Part shown: positions 23,833 to 31,979 of the stretch, one piece after another
How the letters are laid out: every line of letters starts with the position of its first letter
Position numbering within the stretch: position 1 is the stretch's first letter
Source: Archivesica marissinica
Taxonomy: Eukaryota; Mollusca; Bivalvia; Venerida; Vesicomyidae
NCBI GenBank assembly: GCA_014843695.1
Contig: CM026397.1
Span: forward strand, 47,834,606 to 47,898,605
Direction of reading: 5' to 3'
DNA length: 64,000 nucleotides
Notes under the pieces: generated by a model
Told to the model about the DNA's origin: nothing
Databases searched by the model: none
What the model saw: only the letters and a program-made list of their open reading frames with translations
Made by a program: the position numbers and the translations under genes

Positions 23833-24560
23833 TTTATAACACTAAACAATTACTACATGTGAATATAGCAAGGATATACCCACATATGTGTCCAAAGAAG
23901 CCACACTCTCTGAACAATCATGTTCTAAGAAACAAACCAGAAAACATATGGGAGACAGCGCTGACAATGGAGCATATCCATACCAATGCTATGTGTCTGA
24001 ATGGTTCAACACCAAAGGTCGTTGCATTATTGGGGACTTTGGACTCGTTTTCTAAGTTCTCTTTACAAAAATTGACATTCTGCCAAAATTCACAAGTTAA
24101 GTAGTGTGCAAAAACAGCTATTTTGCACACGATACTAAGTATTGTGATTGTCTAATGTATATATTATAAATAGAAATGACCGTACTATATTTCTGCAATA
24201 TTCGCGCCTAAAATCAACAAGCTATTTTGGCGCGTAAAAAGAATGATTACATGAGAACTTAATTTGTGTATCGTTACTTTAGCTTACCGCGAGGCTGATG
24301 TACGTAAATATTATCTCACAGCGAGAGATTATGTAATAGTTGTCGGTTTCTTTTGATGAGGCACCAATATGTCTGGCTGTTTCATTAAAGTTACGATTTT
24401 GATTGCGTAAGGTAACAGGTGGTCAGCGCCACGCTGTCTGACTGAAATGTATATAATTCCGAGTAAAATTAAAGAGAAATTAGAGCACAAAAGGCTGTCC
24501 TTATGCAAGGATTGATTGTGTATCTCAAATAGAAAACAATTACTGCTTCTATGACACTAA

Positions 24561-24843
24561 AGACGAGATGTCTTCTGTATATTAATTTAATATACTTATA
24601 AAACGAACTATAAACTGTACTTAAGTGTTACGGACACATTGGGTAGCGATGGATTGAATAGCACCGTAATACTTGAATAGAATACGTGATTGCTAATATA
24701 ACAGACGAGATGTCTTTAGTATATTAATTTAATATACTTATAAAACGAACTATAAACTGAACTTAAGTGGTACGGACACATTGGGTAGCGATGGATTAAG
24801 TAGCACCGTATTACTTGAATAGAATACGTGATAGCTAATATAA
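24561..24843. repeat. 142-bp tandem duplication
   Basis: AGACGAGATGTCTTCTGTAT at 24,561 and AGACGAGATGTCTTTAGTAT at 24,703 begin two near-identical units. Confidence 0.9.
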
Positions 24844-26230
24844 TAAGATAAGAGATACAAATTATCTCTAATATATAGCGGTAATAAATTGATTGAACAG
24901 AACAGAACATATATTTTATTTGACTTAAGCATTGCATAGCTCATCATCATAACAATATATAATACAATTGCATGCAATGAAAAAAGAATAGAACATAGTC
25001 ATAAATAATAAATGTGTAGAGTGTTCAAATGATAGTCATGTAGATTAATCAATTAGACATTATAAATTGATACCAGAACAGTACTGTGAGATATTGAAGT
25101 TATTGAGGGACGCGAGCGGCTGATCAACGTAGACAGTCTAATTGAGATATCCTTGATTGTATATTGAAGATTAAAGATGTAATCCAATTATCGACAGGGC
25201 GGTGATCTAATAAAGACACTAGAAATTAATGAGGCTTGAAGTGACTATTATATAGATAAGAGATCAGATATTCACAAGATGTGAATAAACGAAATAGAAG
25301 TTATATAAAAAGAGACGATAGAGTAAAATAGATAAAATAGAACTGTGTTACGTTATTATTGAATTGATTGAGAAATGAAATATACCCCTAGACAACCGAC
25401 CAGAGAGTTTATATAACTTAAACCTTGGAAAGAGCCGTAAATTGACCAGACGTAGAGTAAGAGCCGACAAGGGCAGACGCCACAGTAGCTATGCACTTTT
25501 GGCTGAGGTGAAAACTACAACGTCACCAATAATTGGTATCCGCCCGAATATAAAATGATGGAGGGCAGTGCTGAACTGCTTCCACTGTCAATGAGTTATT
25601 TCTTACTGACAGATATATCATAATGAATGCATACAATAATGAATAAAGTAAATATTATTATGCATGATTGAGAGTGAACATTATTTGCTTATATATCACC
25701 AGTAAATAGATAAAGGTCTAATCTTTTTTTATTTACTTTAGACTCTTATTTATTGATTTATTTAATTTTGTTGTCATAATATTATAATATCTAGATTTAG
25801 ACTATTTAGAACTGTTTCTTTGCGATATATTTTCATGAACATGATGGCACCACGATGGTTGGTCAAATAACAAATGCCCAATGTATTAAATCAGGTTTAA
25901 TCCTCCGCATCGATAATTATCTATACACATCTTCCCCTCAAAACATATTAGATACATGATGTGTAAACTACTGTACATACAATTTTATGAAAATATAAAC
26001 TTATAGTCCGATTTTTAAATAAAGTAAACAAATTTGAAATATCTAACCTTTCCTGTGAAATGTTGATGCAAGAGAGAAAAACACCCTACGTCATCACTGT
26101 GACGTGCCATCATGTTCGACAACTCTGAATTCTATTATTTCCATACCAAAATCATGGAGTAGTATCCCTTGGTGACAACTTCATTAATTTAAAGACAAGC
26201 TTGAAATGAATCGACATGTTGTTAGGTAAA
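24844..26230. other. AT-rich stretch without recognised features
   Basis: No coding frame with a domain and no clear repeat. Confidence 0.45.
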
Positions 26231-26285
26231 CTACCCGTCGCTCAAATGGGCAACCGTTAGCGACGTTTAATAAACTTAAATATAA
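26231..26285 (+). repeat. SINE family A tail fragment
   Basis: CGTCGCTCAAATGGGCAACC followed by GTTAGCGACGTTTAATAAAC matches the 3' end of family A. Confidence 0.7.
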
Positions 26286-26412
26286 AATATGTAACATGTA
26301 ACAAATACATATTAACCTGAACGGGATTTCCATGGGTCCTACCACACTGCATCACAAGAAGTGTACCACAGTCTACTTGGGTAATATTGTATTTACATCA
26401 TGGTTAAAATTA

Positions 26413-26491
26413 ATAAGCGCAGTGGTTAGCGCTCTCGCTTCTCACCAATACAACCCGGGTTCGATCCTCGGACCGGGAAGCATGTGATAGT
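26413..26491 (+). repeat. SINE family B head, cut off abruptly
   Basis: The head is well preserved (CGCAGTGGTTAGCGCTCTCG, GGGTTCGATCCTCGGACCGG, GAAGCATGTGATAGTATAGG) but the tail found in every other good copy is replaced at about 26,492 by the inverted repeat at the left edge of the virus-like element. Confidence 0.85.
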
Positions 26492-26634
26492 ATAGGGTGG
26501 CACTATGGGGCATGTCTATGGCACTATGGGGCATTTTACCGAGGTGGGTGGCAGTATGGGGCATTTTTTTATGGCACTATGGGGCATTTATACACATGCA
26601 CATGTTTGACATGTCCCCATAGTGCCACCCCTAG
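26490..26634. repeat. Terminal-like inverted repeat with GGCACTATGGGGCA repeats
   Basis: The left arm GGGTGGCACTATGGGGCATG (from about 26,494) is matched by the reverse complement at about 26,608-26,632 (GACATGTCCCCATAGTGCCA then CCCC), a stem of about 22 bp with one mismatch or bulge. The motif GGCACTATGGGGCA or a one-base variant (GGCAGTATGGGGCA) recurs four times on the plus strand. It lies where a SINE is cut off and where the gene-dense element begins, so it may be the element's left end. Whether a second copy exists cannot be seen, because the right end falls in the gap. Confidence 0.6.
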
Positions 26635-26777
26635 TGACTACTAAAAATAACATAACACATAATAAATTTCAATATAATTTTTTTATTTACTAATAACTAA
26701 TTAACTAATAACTAAAACATTAGTAACATACATGTTATATTAATTTGAATACATGTTAATTTAAAGTTTTTTCACAT

Positions 26778-27278
26778 TTACAACATTTTATTCCTAATAA
26801 AATATCTAATATGCATTAATATTTCTCCAAACTTATTTAGTCCTTTCCATTTTGCTTGCACTGTCGCATTTTTATGCCACATATTTAAACCAATACCCCA
26901 AATACAGTCTCGAGGGTTGGCCTCTGCAAGAATTTTATTATTTGTATTTAATAAAAATCTCTTTAAGTATTCGTTTTGGTTATATTTTAACCAGTTTCCA
27001 TCAAAAAGCACTTGTTCTGAATCTCTGTTCCATTGTTGTACATCAAAAAGTTCAGATCTTGACCGTCCTAGATGTCGTATTTCAGCTGCATTTGTAGAAA
27101 TAAGGATCTTCTCAGCAATAGTATGTTCTTGACATTGTAGCATTTTTTTATGTTGAAAATATTGTTCAGTACATATATATTTCACTCCATCACTATCTAT
27201 AAAGTCAGAGTAAAAATTACTGAAGACACTGTTTTGTCCATAAAATAATACCATATCATTTGTTATTCTGTCATCCAT
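26778..27278 (-). CDS. NADAR-domain protein (YbiA-like fold)
   Basis: 166 residues from the methionine chosen here (MDDRITND), which lies 8 bp after the stop of the upstream gene; an in-frame start 17 codons earlier would overlap that gene. The whole protein is one NADAR domain: FSNFYSDF near residue 20, the conserved TEQYFQHKKM, then HLGRSRSELFDVQQW, a DGNWLKYNQN segment and the diagnostic NPRDCIWGIGL near the C-terminus. Family knowledge: NADAR proteins bind or cleave NAD- and ADP-ribose-related N-glycosidic bonds; relatives act on riboflavin intermediates or remove ADP-ribose from guanine in DNA. In a virus-like element it could reverse host ADP-ribosylation or act in nucleotide metabolism; that is inference. 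It is the last gene of a leftward series after two paralogues. Downstream the minus strand has an AAATAAA-type signal near 26,686 and no histone-like stem-loop. Confidence 0.9.
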   Translation of the reverse strand: MDDRITNDMVLFYGQNSVFSNFYSDFIDSDGVKYICTEQYFQHKKMLQCQEHTIAEKILISTNAAEIRHLGRSRSELFDVQQWNRDSEQVLFDGNWLKYNQNEYLKRFLLNTNNKILAEANPRDCIWGIGLNMWHKNATVQAKWKGLNKFGEILMHIRYFIRNKML

Positions 27279-27286
27279 AGTTCTCT

Positions 27287-27700
27287 TCAAATCTTTCTTT
27301 GTAAATGATAGGATAGTAATACCTCGCATACATTTATATAATCATCATCCTCTGGAGTTATTTTTGTCCTCTCTAAATAGTCATTATATATTATATACCA
27401 ATCATCTATATCTAGTGTTTCTTTTAACACAGTTTCTATATCTTTATGTTTAACACTCGCAATATTTTTGTTATATAAATAATGTTTAATAACACTTTCC
27501 ATATCTATATATTGACCCAAATGTAAACGTACATTTGACAACATATTACCAAAATTCTCTTCTTTTGGTGTTCTCTTTCGTGTTATTTCATCATTAACCA
27601 TATCAATCATCACCTCCTCCCCTATATCTAAATGTATAATACTACTAACAAAATCCGAACATAATCCTACTCCACCATCGAATTTTACTATATGTGACAT
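27287..27700 (-). CDS. Tandem paralogue 2, unknown function
   Basis: 137 residues from MSHIVKFDGG; an earlier in-frame start overlaps the upstream gene and is less likely. It resembles its upstream neighbour over nearly the whole length: MVNDEITRK against MVNEEIIRK, HLGQYIDMESVIKHYL against YLGKEMDIESILTHFL, and DDDYINVCEVLLSYH against DKSYINVLDVLLYHH at the end. I recognise no named family; the composition suggests a small alpha-helical protein. The gene is separated from the paralogue by 4 bp and from the NADAR gene by 8 bp, so the three may share one transcript. How downstream frames would be translated in a eukaryote is unclear. Confidence 0.7.
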   Translation of the reverse strand: MSHIVKFDGGVGLCSDFVSSIIHLDIGEEVMIDMVNDEITRKRTPKEENFGNMLSNVRLHLGQYIDMESVIKHYLYNKNIASVKHKDIETVLKETLDIDDWYIIYNDYLERTKITPEDDDYINVCEVLLSYHLQRKI

Positions 27701-27704
27701 GTTA

Positions 27705-28166
27705 CTACCAATCTCTCTTTGAATGATGGTATAATAAGACATCAAGTACATTTATATAGCTTTTATCATATGGTAATACTAATCTATTTCTAGAAACAAC
27801 ATAATCGTCATACATTGAGATCCATTTCTCATATCCCATACCTAATGTATTGTACATAAATTCTATATCATCTATTTCAACGATATCTAATTTACGTTTC
27901 AATAGAAAATGAGTTAATATACTTTCTATATCCATTTCTTTCCCTAAATATTGTTGCGCATGTGAAAAAAGCATCCCATAATAATTGTTATATGTTGCCC
28001 CATCTAAAATTAAAATATGTTCAGGAGTAATTGTTGTTAAGTCAACATCTCCTACTTTTCTGATTATTTCCTCATTTACCATTTCTATATAAAGATCTGT
28101 ATCTAAACCCAATTGTACTTTAGAATATTGTAACCCAAATGATGTATCAACCCTATGATGTATCAA
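27705..28166 (-). CDS. Tandem paralogue 1, unknown function, 5' end remodelled by minisatellite
   Basis: 153 residues as read, with shared segments GLDTDLYIEMVNEEI, YLGKEMDIESILTHF and DKSYINVLDVLLYHH that match paralogue 2. The first residues (MIHHRVDTS) are encoded by the last unit of a 16-bp tandem repeat, and the repeat unit GGGTTGATACATCATA resembles the coding sequence at that place. The true start was probably lost or moved when the repeat expanded. No known domain. It heads the leftward series paralogue 1, paralogue 2, NADAR. Confidence 0.65.
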   Translation of the reverse strand: MIHHRVDTSFGLQYSKVQLGLDTDLYIEMVNEEIIRKVGDVDLTTITPEHILILDGATYNNYYGMLFSHAQQYLGKEMDIESILTHFLLKRKLDIVEIDDIEFMYNTLGMGYEKWISMYDDYVVSRNRLVLPYDKSYINVLDVLLYHHSKRDW

Positions 28167-28640
28167 CCCTATGATGTATCAACCCTATGATGTATCAACC
28201 CTATGATGTATCAACCCTATGATGTATCAACCCTATGATGTATCAACCCTATGATGTATCAACCATATGATGTATCAACCCTATGATGTATCAACCCTAT
28301 GATGTATCAACCCTATGATGTATCAACCCTATGATGTATCAACCCTATGATGTATCAACCCTATGATGTATCAACCCTATGATGTATCAACCCTATGATG
28401 TATCAACCTATGATGTATCAACCCTATGATGTATCAACCCTATGATGTATCAACCCTATGATGTATCAACCCTATGATGTATCAACCCTATGATGTATCA
28501 ACTCTATGATGTATCAACCCTATGATGTATCAACCCTATGATGTATCAACCCTATGATGTATCAACCCTATGATGTATCAACCCTATGATGTATCAACCC
28601 TATGATGTATCAACCCTTTGATGTATCAACCCTATGATGT
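28142..28640. repeat. 16-bp minisatellite, about 31 units, at a gene start
   Basis: Perfect or near-perfect copies of ATGATGTATCAACCCT, with one 15-bp unit near 28,408 and few substitutions. Uniformity points to recent expansion. On the minus strand every frame meets a TAG within three units, so it separates the gene to its left from the reading frame to its right. Confidence 0.97.
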
Positions 28641-28865
28641 GAATTCATATTGATGTCTTACTACGATATCATAAGTAAAAAATAATGATAGTATGTTATA
28701 GTTGTTGTGACTTATATATTGTCTCTTGAGGTTCTGTGTTATATTAATAGAACAGTCTATTAATAGTTCCATGAATATAATATTTAAATGTCTATGTAAT
28801 TGAATTACATTTATAGTATCTGGTGTATCTGGTATATTGAGCGTACTTCTTGACAAGATAATCAT
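28632..28865 (-). pseudogene. 77-codon frame truncated by the minisatellite, possible third paralogue
   Basis: The frame begins just after a 3'-end module of the next gene and ends at the first 16-bp unit. Its end (NILSLFFTYDIVVRHQYEF) vaguely recalls the SILTHFLLKRKLDIVEIDDIEF segment of paralogue 1, so it may be the first part of a related gene cut by repeat expansion. The similarity is weak and judged by eye only. Confidence 0.35.
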
Positions 28866-28879
28866 TATACATTATATGA

Positions 28880-28945
28880 CAAAATATGAGAGATGTTCCC
28901 CTATCGGAATATGTGTAATGGTCCTGAAAAGGACCGTATTTTGCC
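28880..28945 (-). terminator. 3'-end module with histone-type stem-loop (GGTCCTTTTCAGGACC)
   Basis: On the minus strand the stem-loop (28,920-28,935) lies 22 bp after the stop codon of the 84-residue gene. It has a 6-bp stem and 4-nt TTTC loop, fits GGYYYTTYTNARRRCC, and is preceded by AC. A purine-rich GATAGGGGAAC follows about 15 nt downstream, where a U7-binding element would sit in a histone gene. Confidence 0.75.
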
Positions 28946-28957
28946 TTCCTAACAATA

Positions 28958-29212
28958 TCATGTTAAGGTATTGTTCTCAGGGTCTATAATCTCCGGAGGA
29001 AATATTGAGTTCGAGATAGAATCTCCACAATAATCCACCGGCGTAAGCCCTCCATAAACCGGTACATAACTCATCATTCGTCTGAGGTAGTCATCATTAG
29101 TTTCTGGAGCTGGTGGTGTTGATGTAATAACTGGCTTCATAATCAGCTCCACGATATGGCTCCACCGCCCTCCTAGCATAGGATCATTCAAATAATCTAT
29201 TAAGCTTGACAT
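28958..29212 (-). CDS. Small regulon protein (84 residues), unknown function
   Basis: Reads from MSSLIDYLND. An in-frame ATG 15 codons earlier would add a hydrophobic leader (MACLFMFLFIIDYLT), but the TATA box (about 29,256-29,263) lies so close that this codon is probably upstream of the mRNA start. The protein has a WSHIVELIM segment, a proline-rich middle (TSTPPAPETND) and no known domain. It is one of five genes with the GTAGGTCAATCC promoter motif (29,274-29,285) and a histone-type stem-loop after the stop. Its promoter region is almost identical to that of the gene at 32,157 on the other strand. Confidence 0.65.
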   Translation of the reverse strand: MSSLIDYLNDPMLGGRWSHIVELIMKPVITSTPPAPETNDDYLRRMMSYVPVYGGLTPVDYCGDSISNSIFPPEIIDPENNTLT

Positions 29213-29365
29213 TGTGAGATAATCAATAATGAATAAAAACATAAACAAACACGCCATATATAACAGAGGTATTGGATTGACCTACACGCTATAAATAGAT
29301 TCTATATAACATAGTATCGGTTTTTTTGACCTACTACATATTATACGTTATATATAGTGTAACAT
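29213..29365 (-). promoter_or_regulatory. Regulon promoter (two TTGACCTAC motifs, TATA)
   Basis: Read on the minus strand: GTAGGTCAA at 29,327-29,335, then TATTTATAG, then GTAGGTCAATCC at 29,274-29,285, 11 bp of spacer, the TATATAT box and the start codon about 50 bp further. The region is an inverted copy of 31,990-32,160. Confidence 0.7.
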
Positions 29366-29380
29366 GTCTAATGTATAGCG

Positions 29381-29653
29381 CTACGGTAACCTACATTTAA
29401 ATACTCCATTAAAACAAAATAAACATAATCCATGCATAAATAAGAAATTGTTATGTTCATAACATAGATTACAGTAATATGTTTCTTTACCACACCAATG
29501 ACAAAAATAACCTAACAGTTTTTCCCAGATATCTGATTCACTATCAAAACAAATACTAGCACCACAACATTGACAATCACCTTCTAATATAATAGTATGA
29601 TTAAACTTTGATGCATACAATTCCCCGGCTATATCTTTAAAATGTATAGCCAT
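29381..29653 (-). CDS. Small Cys-rich, probable zinc-binding protein (90 residues)
   Basis: Four Cys pairs are visible in order: CQCC, CHWC, CNLC and CLFC, with further Cys and His residues between them (residues about 27-85). This spacing suggests two zinc sites of a zinc-ribbon or RING-like fold, but no named family is recognised. It lacks the regulon promoter motif and a stem-loop after its stop, so it belongs to the other expression class. Its upstream region contains part of the 3'-end module of the next gene and a TATA-like stretch near 29,690. Confidence 0.6.
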   Translation of the reverse strand: MAIHFKDIAGELYASKFNHTIILEGDCQCCGASICFDSESDIWEKLLGYFCHWCGKETYYCNLCYEHNNFLFMHGLCLFCFNGVFKCRLP

Positions 29654-29715
29654 ATTGTTTTGCTAAGTATAAAATATGAACTATGCTGGTGTAATGTTAT
29701 ATATGTTGTGAATGG

Positions 29716-29841
29716 ACTAGATATTGTTTTGACAAAACATGAGAGATATTTTCTTATCGAGAAATATGTATTGGTCCTGAAAAGGACCGTTTTATATGCA
29801 GCCCTAAAAAGGGCTATTTATATTTGGCCCTGAAAAGGGCC
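29716..29841 (-). terminator. Triple stem-loop 3' end of the 232-residue gene
   Basis: In transcript order: GGCCCTTTTCAGGGCC (29,826-29,841), AGCCCTTTTTAGGGCT (29,800-29,815) and GGTCCTTTTCAGGACC (29,773-29,788). The first starts 22 bp after the stop codon. The first and third fit the histone stem-loop consensus exactly; the second differs only in its outer pair (A-T instead of G-C). CTCGATAAGAAAATATCTC follows, purine-rich like a histone downstream element. Confidence 0.78.
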
Positions 29842-29862
29842 GTTTTACGTTTATACTAAAAA

Positions 29863-30561
29863 TTAGTACAATTCCGGACATGATGCAGTGTCCACTTCTC
29901 CAGCGTCACACATACACGCCGATACCATACTGTCAGGTTGGCAAGAGTCACAGGTACACCCTGCAGGTTGAAGTTCAACCCTAGCATCTGAAGGTCCGCC
30001 GATCCTGGAAAACCCTCTCATTTGAGTTTGTTGTGTAGCCGTCCTTGGAGCCGGCATACCGAAGTATCGTATGGCAGTCTCCGTAGCTACAGGCATTTCA
30101 GGCTCGATCCCGAAGTATCGCGCTGAACTCTCCGACTTTATCGGGGTAGAATACCCTGGTCTTGTGTCTATCTCTGCAGCCTGTGTGTGGTGTTGAGGTG
30201 ATTGTGGTATCGGAGATCTTGAAACCGACTCTGTAGGTAGAGTTGTCTCAGGTTCTGGAGATTCCGGAGAGCTTCTTGTAACTGGAGATCTTGGAGTCTG
30301 TTCCTGAGGTACTTCAGCCGGTGGAGGATATTGTGGTGATCTCGGTCTTCTTCCTGTCGGTTGGTATGGTCTATACCTCAACTCGTTAATGTTCCTTAAT
30401 GAGTGTCTTGCCTGTCTTGAAGCTCTTCTTCTAGAGGCCAATTCGGTTGCCTCAGCCCTCAATAGATCCGATGTCTCCAGATATAGCTGTTCCTCATAAC
30501 GCTGTATCGCCTCAAGTACCCTCATACGTCTGATAATATCAGCTATGTACAAATTCGACAT
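29863..30561 (-). CDS. Regulon protein, Pro/Ser-rich with Cys-rich C-terminus (232 residues)
   Basis: The N-terminal 60 residues are Arg/Glu-rich and likely helical (RRMRVLEAIQRYEEQLYLE); residues about 65-140 are Pro/Ser/Thr-rich and probably disordered. Two similar segments SARYFGIEPEMP and AIRYFGMPAPRT follow. The C-terminus holds a Cys cluster (CTCDSCQPDSMVSACMC) that may bind metal. No known family; a structural or DNA/RNA-binding virion protein is conceivable but unproven. It is transcribed divergently from the 186-residue gene, sharing a 201-bp promoter region, and ends in three stem-loops. Confidence 0.7.
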   Translation of the reverse strand: MSNLYIADIIRRMRVLEAIQRYEEQLYLETSDLLRAEATELASRRRASRQARHSLRNINELRYRPYQPTGRRPRSPQYPPPAEVPQEQTPRSPVTRSSPESPEPETTLPTESVSRSPIPQSPQHHTQAAEIDTRPGYSTPIKSESSARYFGIEPEMPVATETAIRYFGMPAPRTATQQTQMRGFSRIGGPSDARVELQPAGCTCDSCQPDSMVSACMCDAGEVDTASCPELY

Positions 30562-30762
30562 GATGTATTCGTTGCGGTTAGGATAACAGTAATGGTAAAA
30601 TCAATACCGTGCGCATCATTTTATAGGAAATTTTAGGATTGACCTCCATGCTAAAAATAACTTTTTTGTAAAAGTATAGTGTATGTTATTATTACATCGG
30701 ATTGACCTACTTTACTAGTATAAAAAGCCAATATTGTAAAATAGGTTACACTCTTATTCACG
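30562..30762. promoter_or_regulatory. Divergent regulon promoter
   Basis: Leftward: GGAGGTCAATCC (30,636-30,647, minus) is 11 bp from a TATAAAA box (30,619-30,625), start codon 64 bp on. Rightward: GGATTGACCTAC (30,699-30,710) is 8 bp before TATAAAA (30,719-30,725), start codon 38-44 bp on. The motif works in either orientation by position. Confidence 0.7.
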
Positions 30763-31323
30763 ATGAATGACCTACAAGATTTGTTATCTACAGCAATGAA
30801 TAATACTGGACTCCCTTCAGATCCATATTATCAGCAACCCCCAGCAATGGTGTATCAACCAACACAGACTACACCACAACAAATACCTGTGCAAAATAAA
30901 GAAGAGGTTCAGATGAAAACCAAAGTACTCTTTGGTATATATGGGGAACTACAAAGGATGAATATTAATTTGGCTACAATCGCTAATAATATTGAGAAGA
31001 TAGCTCAACATAAAACTACAAAGACTCCTGAGGACCCGATAATGAAGCCTGCCGAAATACAGCTAAATTTCTCATGTAAACCGCTTGAGATCCCAATAGT
31101 ATGCATAAGCACAAAACCAGTGCAGATAGAGACATGCTGTATAGATGAAGAAAAACACAGACAGAGTCACAAGAAAAGAAAAGAGCCGTATAATAAGAAA
31201 GAAGATAGAAAAGATGAGAAGAAAGATAAGAAGAAAGAGGAACACACAACACACACAACCCAGACGAAGAAACCATTATATGATGGTCAAGGGAACTACG
31301 GGAAAAATATGTTTATTAAATAA
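30763..31323 (+). CDS. Regulon protein with Lys/Glu-rich tail (186 residues)
   Basis: Start chosen by the TATA box 38-44 bp upstream. Residues 1-45 are Gln/Pro/Tyr-rich (DPYYQQPPAMVYQ); 50-90 form a likely helix (FGIYGELQRMNINLATIAN); 100-130 contain CKPLEIPIVCISTKP; 135-175 are strongly charged (KKRKEPYNKKEDRKDEKKDK) and could be a nuclear-localisation or nucleic-acid-binding tail. No recognised family. The stop codon is followed 17 bp later by a histone-type stem-loop. Confidence 0.7.
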   Translation: MNDLQDLLSTAMNNTGLPSDPYYQQPPAMVYQPTQTTPQQIPVQNKEEVQMKTKVLFGIYGELQRMNINLATIANNIEKIAQHKTTKTPEDPIMKPAEIQLNFSCKPLEIPIVCISTKPVQIETCCIDEEKHRQSHKKRKEPYNKKEDRKDEKKDKKKEEHTTHTTQTKKPLYDGQGNYGKNMFIK

Positions 31324-31337
31324 ACATATTTTGAAAA

Positions 31338-31410
31338 AACGGTCCTTTTCAGGACCAATACATATTTCTCGATAAGAAATATCTCTCAAATTTGTCAAAA
31401 TATCTAGTCC
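31338..31410 (+). terminator. 3'-end module with histone-type stem-loop
   Basis: GGTCCTTTTCAGGACC at 31,341-31,356, preceded by GAAAAAAC and followed by AATACATATTTCTCGATAAG and AAATATCTCTC. The A-rich 5' flank ending in C and the purine stretch 15-25 nt downstream match the layout of histone gene 3' ends. Confidence 0.78.
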
Positions 31411-31432
31411 TACCCCAAACATATACTTGTAT

Positions 31433-31599
31433 TAAAATATTAGTTAGAGTGTATAAAAAATCTATATATAACGTATAATATGTAGTAGGTCAAAAAACCG
31501 ATACTATGTTATATAGAATCTATTTATAGCTAGTAGGTCAATCCAATATTCCGCTATAAATTATCTGTTCAATATGAAAATGTTTATCAGTTATCAAAA
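31433..31599 (+). promoter_or_regulatory. Regulon promoter of the 59-residue gene
   Basis: GTAGGTCAA at 31,485-31,493, GTAGGTCAATCC at 31,533-31,544, TATAAAT at about 31,554-31,560, start codon at 31,600. Confidence 0.7.
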
Positions 31600-31779
31600 A
31601 TGATTGGAAGACGATTACTGCGTATGGTTAGAGGAATCTATAAGAAGATAAGAAATTATCGGAAAATAATACATGAACAATCGGAGGTATGCGATAACAA
31701 CATAAATGAATATACGGAGTACAAGGAACAACGTCGATACGACCTGGAACAATTCTTCCTTAGACGTGATGTTATCTGA
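31600..31779 (+). CDS. Small basic regulon protein (59 residues)
   Basis: Begins MIGRRLLRMVRGIYKKIRNY, an amphipathic basic helix candidate, and continues more acidic to RRYDLEQFFLRRDV. No family recognised. The TATA box is 40-46 bp upstream; a short out-of-frame ATG at 31,574 lies between them. The gene is bracketed by two copies of the terminator-plus-promoter module. Two stem-loops follow, the first 87 bp after the stop. Confidence 0.6.
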   Translation: MIGRRLLRMVRGIYKKIRNYRKIIHEQSEVCDNNINEYTEYKEQRRYDLEQFFLRRDVI

Positions 31780-31865
31780 CCGAGAAATCAAGTATATATG
31801 GTTAAATTGGTGAATATATACCCGGATTTATCAGAGTTTTTATAAATAAAAACTTAGATAAAAAC

Positions 31866-31955
31866 AGCCCTTTTTAGGGCTGCATATAAAACGGTCCTTT
31901 TCAGGACCAATACATATTTCTCGATAAGAAAATATCTCTCAAATTTGTCAAATAT
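31866..31955 (+). terminator. Double stem-loop 3' end of the 59-residue gene
   Basis: AGCCCTTTTTAGGGCT (31,866-31,881) and GGTCCTTTTCAGGACC (31,893-31,908), the latter preceded by TATAAAAC and followed by CTCGATAAGAAAATATC. Confidence 0.75.
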
Positions 31956-31979
31956 CTAGTCCTACCCAAAACATACTTG

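Noticed and set aside
28142..28640. CRISPR array
   Set aside because: 16-bp units are directly adjacent with no unique spacers, in a eukaryotic context; it is a minisatellite.
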